Made by a program: the position numbers and the translations under genes | Assembly (NCBI GenBank): GCA_002352425.1 | Contig: DEIK01000054.1 | Location: 1 to 14,297, forward strand | Origin: Rhodobacteraceae bacterium UBA2776 | GTDB taxonomy: Bacteria; Pseudomonadota; Alphaproteobacteria; Rhodobacterales; Rhodobacteraceae | Direction of reading: 5' to 3' | DNA length: 14,297 nucleotides | Shown: piece by piece, positions 13,133 to 14,297 of the stretch | Layout of the letters: each line of letters opens with the position of its first letter | Numbering within the stretch: the stretch's first letter is position 1 | The notes under the pieces: generated by a model | What the model saw: only the letters and a program-made list of their open reading frames with translations | What the model was told of the DNA's origin: nothing | Database searches by the model: none

Positions 13133-14297
13133 TTAACCCAGCAGACGCCGCGCTATCACGGTGGCTTGGATTTCGGCGGCCCCTTCAAAGATCGACAGGA
13201 TACGGGCGTCGCACAGGATGCGGCTGATCTGGTATTCCAGCGCAAAACCATTGCCACCGTGGATTTGCAAGGCGTTGTCCGCGGCGGCCCAAGCGACCCG
13301 CGCGCCGAGCAATTTCGCCATACCTGCCTCAAGGTCGCAACGTTGGTCGTGGTCTTTTTCCCAGGCCGCGAAGTAAGCCATTTGGCGGGCGATCATGATT
13401 TCAACTGCCATCATCGCAAGTTTGCCCGAGACGCGCGGGAAGTTGATCAGGGATTTGCCGAATTGTTTGCGGTCATTGGCGTAGCCCATGCCAACCTCAA
13501 GCGCGTTTTGCGCAACACCAATGGCGCGGGCTGCGGTTTGGATGCGGGCGCTCTCGAAAGTTTGCATGAGCTGTTTGAAGCCTTGCCCCTCAACCCCGCC
13601 AAGCAGGTTTTCACCCTTCACTTTAAAACCGTCAAAGCCCAGTTCGTATTCCTTCATGCCGCGATAACCCAACACTTCGATTTCGCCGCCGGTCATGCCG
13701 TCGGTCGGGAAGGGGGCCTCGTCTGTGCCGGGGGTTTTCTCGGCCAGAAACATCGACAGACCTTTGTAGTTGTCAGTGTCGGAATCGGTGCGGGCCAGCA
13801 GGGTCATTACATGGGTGCGGGCCGCGTGTGTGATCCAGGTTTTGTTGCCGGTGACGGTGTAGTCATCGCCATCCTTCACGGCACGGGTTTTCAACGCGCC
13901 AAGGTCAGAGCCAGTGTTGGGTTCGGTAAACACGGCCGTTGGCAAGATTTCACCGCTTGCGATCTTGGGCAGCCAGTGTTGTTTTTGATCCTCAGTGCCG
14001 CCACACAAGATCAGTTCAGCCGCGATTTCGGAACGGGTGCCGAGCGAGCCAACACCGATATAGCCGCGCGAGAGTTCCTCGGACACCACACACATCGAGG
14101 CCTTGGACAGGCCAAGGCCACCGTATTCTTCGGGGATGGTTAGGCCGAAGACGCCGAGATCGGCCATCTCGGTGATAATCTCCATCGGGATTAATTCATC
14201 TTTGAGGTGCCAATCGTGGGCGTTCGGCGCCACGCGCTCATCGGCGAAACGGTGAAACTGATCGCGGATCATTTCGAGTTCGTCATCCAGACCCGTC
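13133..14297 (-). CDS. Acyl-CoA dehydrogenase, probably (2S)-methylsuccinyl-CoA dehydrogenase; N-terminus outside window
   Basis: The visible 388 codons contain a complete acyl-CoA dehydrogenase core. Blocks are GVFGLTIPEEYGGLGLS, the FAD-binding VFTEPNTGSDLG, GNKTWITHAARTHVM, FESARIQTAARAIGVAQ, the ARVAWAAADNALQIHGGNG segment and the C-terminal IFEGAAEIQ with the expected catalytic Glu. It uses FAD and passes electrons to ETF. The ATG at 14272 has no ribosome-binding site, and the frame stays open upstream as TGLDDELE up to the edge, so the true start lies outside. An extended N-terminus fits the roughly 550-residue methylsuccinyl-CoA dehydrogenase (mcd) of the ethylmalonyl-CoA pathway, common in Rhodobacteraceae, and the core resembles what I recall of that enzyme. 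Core identity is certain; substrate is a reasoned guess. Confidence 0.85.
   Translation of the reverse strand, partial: TGLDDELEMIRDQFHRFADERVAPNAHDWHLKDELIPMEIITEMADLGVFGLTIPEEYGGLGLSKASMCVVSEELSRGYIGVGSLGTRSEIAAELILCGGTEDQKQHWLPKIASGEILPTAVFTEPNTGSDLGALKTRAVKDGDDYTVTGNKTWITHAARTHVMTLLARTDSDTDNYKGLSMFLAEKTPGTDEAPFPTDGMTGGEIEVLGYRGMKEYELGFDGFKVKGENLLGGVEGQGFKQLMQTFESARIQTAARAIGVAQNALEVGMGYANDRKQFGKSLINFPRVSGKLAMMAVEIMIARQMAYFAAWEKDHDQRCDLEAGMAKLLGARVAWAAADNALQIHGGNGFALEYQISRILCDARILSIFEGAAEIQATVIARRLLG

Noticed and set aside
13166..14143. A 325-codon open frame on the plus strand
   Set aside because: It is antisense to the acyl-CoA dehydrogenase, whose motifs are unmistakable. The predicted product has no recognisable domain and lacks a ribosome-binding site; the frame is open because of GC-biased codon use.
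1..14297. CRISPR arrays, tRNA/rRNA genes, insertion sequences, toxin-antitoxin or defence systems
   Set aside because: I saw no repeat-spacer pattern, tRNA-like cloverleaf, rRNA segment, transposase or toxin/antitoxin-like pair on either strand.

Overview
The window looks like a chromosomal core region of an alphaproteobacterium of the Rhodobacteraceae, most likely the marine Roseobacter group. The basis is gene order (folK-rpoZ-rel-DUF2062-pdxJ-acpS-lepB-rnc-era-DUF1491-recO), the style of the proteins (for example the RNase III active-site block and a LepB with a cysteine-bearing periplasmic insert), and moderately high GC. No tRNA, rRNA, CRISPR array, insertion sequence, integrase or phage gene was recognised.

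Left end, minus strand (1-1112): the N-terminal part of ispH (isoprenoid synthesis) runs off the window edge. A NYN/LabA-like nuclease-fold gene lies upstream of it and has its own hairpin terminator. A 106-bp divergent gap follows.

Central plus-strand block (1219-9675): folK (folate), rpoZ (RNA polymerase omega), a bifunctional Rel/SpoT (ppGpp), a DUF2062 membrane protein, pdxJ (vitamin B6), a LysE/RhtB-type exporter, acpS (ACP activation), lepB (signal peptidase I), rnc (RNase III), era (ribosome-assembly GTPase) and a DUF1491 protein. Many junctions are 4-base stop/start overlaps (pdxJ/LysE, LysE/acpS, lepB/rnc, rnc/era, era/DUF1491), so translation is probably coupled. The block joins ppGpp signalling and its polymerase-side partner to cofactor, lipid, secretion and RNA/ribosome functions.

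Accessory patch (9676-11130): between DUF1491 and recO sit a broken glutathione S-transferase gene (minus) and a divergent, intact AraC-family regulator (plus). The GST keeps its start, ribosome-binding site and most of its thioredoxin-like domain. It then hits a stop and continues in another frame with a piece of the helical domain, which points to an internal deletion. The regulator's most obvious target is therefore dead, and recO now begins 13 bases after the regulator.

Right end (11144-14297): recO (plus), a META/HslJ-like lipoprotein (minus), an alpha/beta hydrolase (plus), and the C-terminal part of an acyl-CoA dehydrogenase (minus). The dehydrogenase frame stays open past the usual family start to the window edge, suggesting an N-terminally extended enzyme such as methylsuccinyl-CoA dehydrogenase of the ethylmalonyl-CoA pathway.

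I did not find a convincing new biological system. The best leads are the decaying GST/AraC pair inside a core operon, the nested dyads between them, the exporter wedged between pdxJ and acpS, and the extended dehydrogenase.
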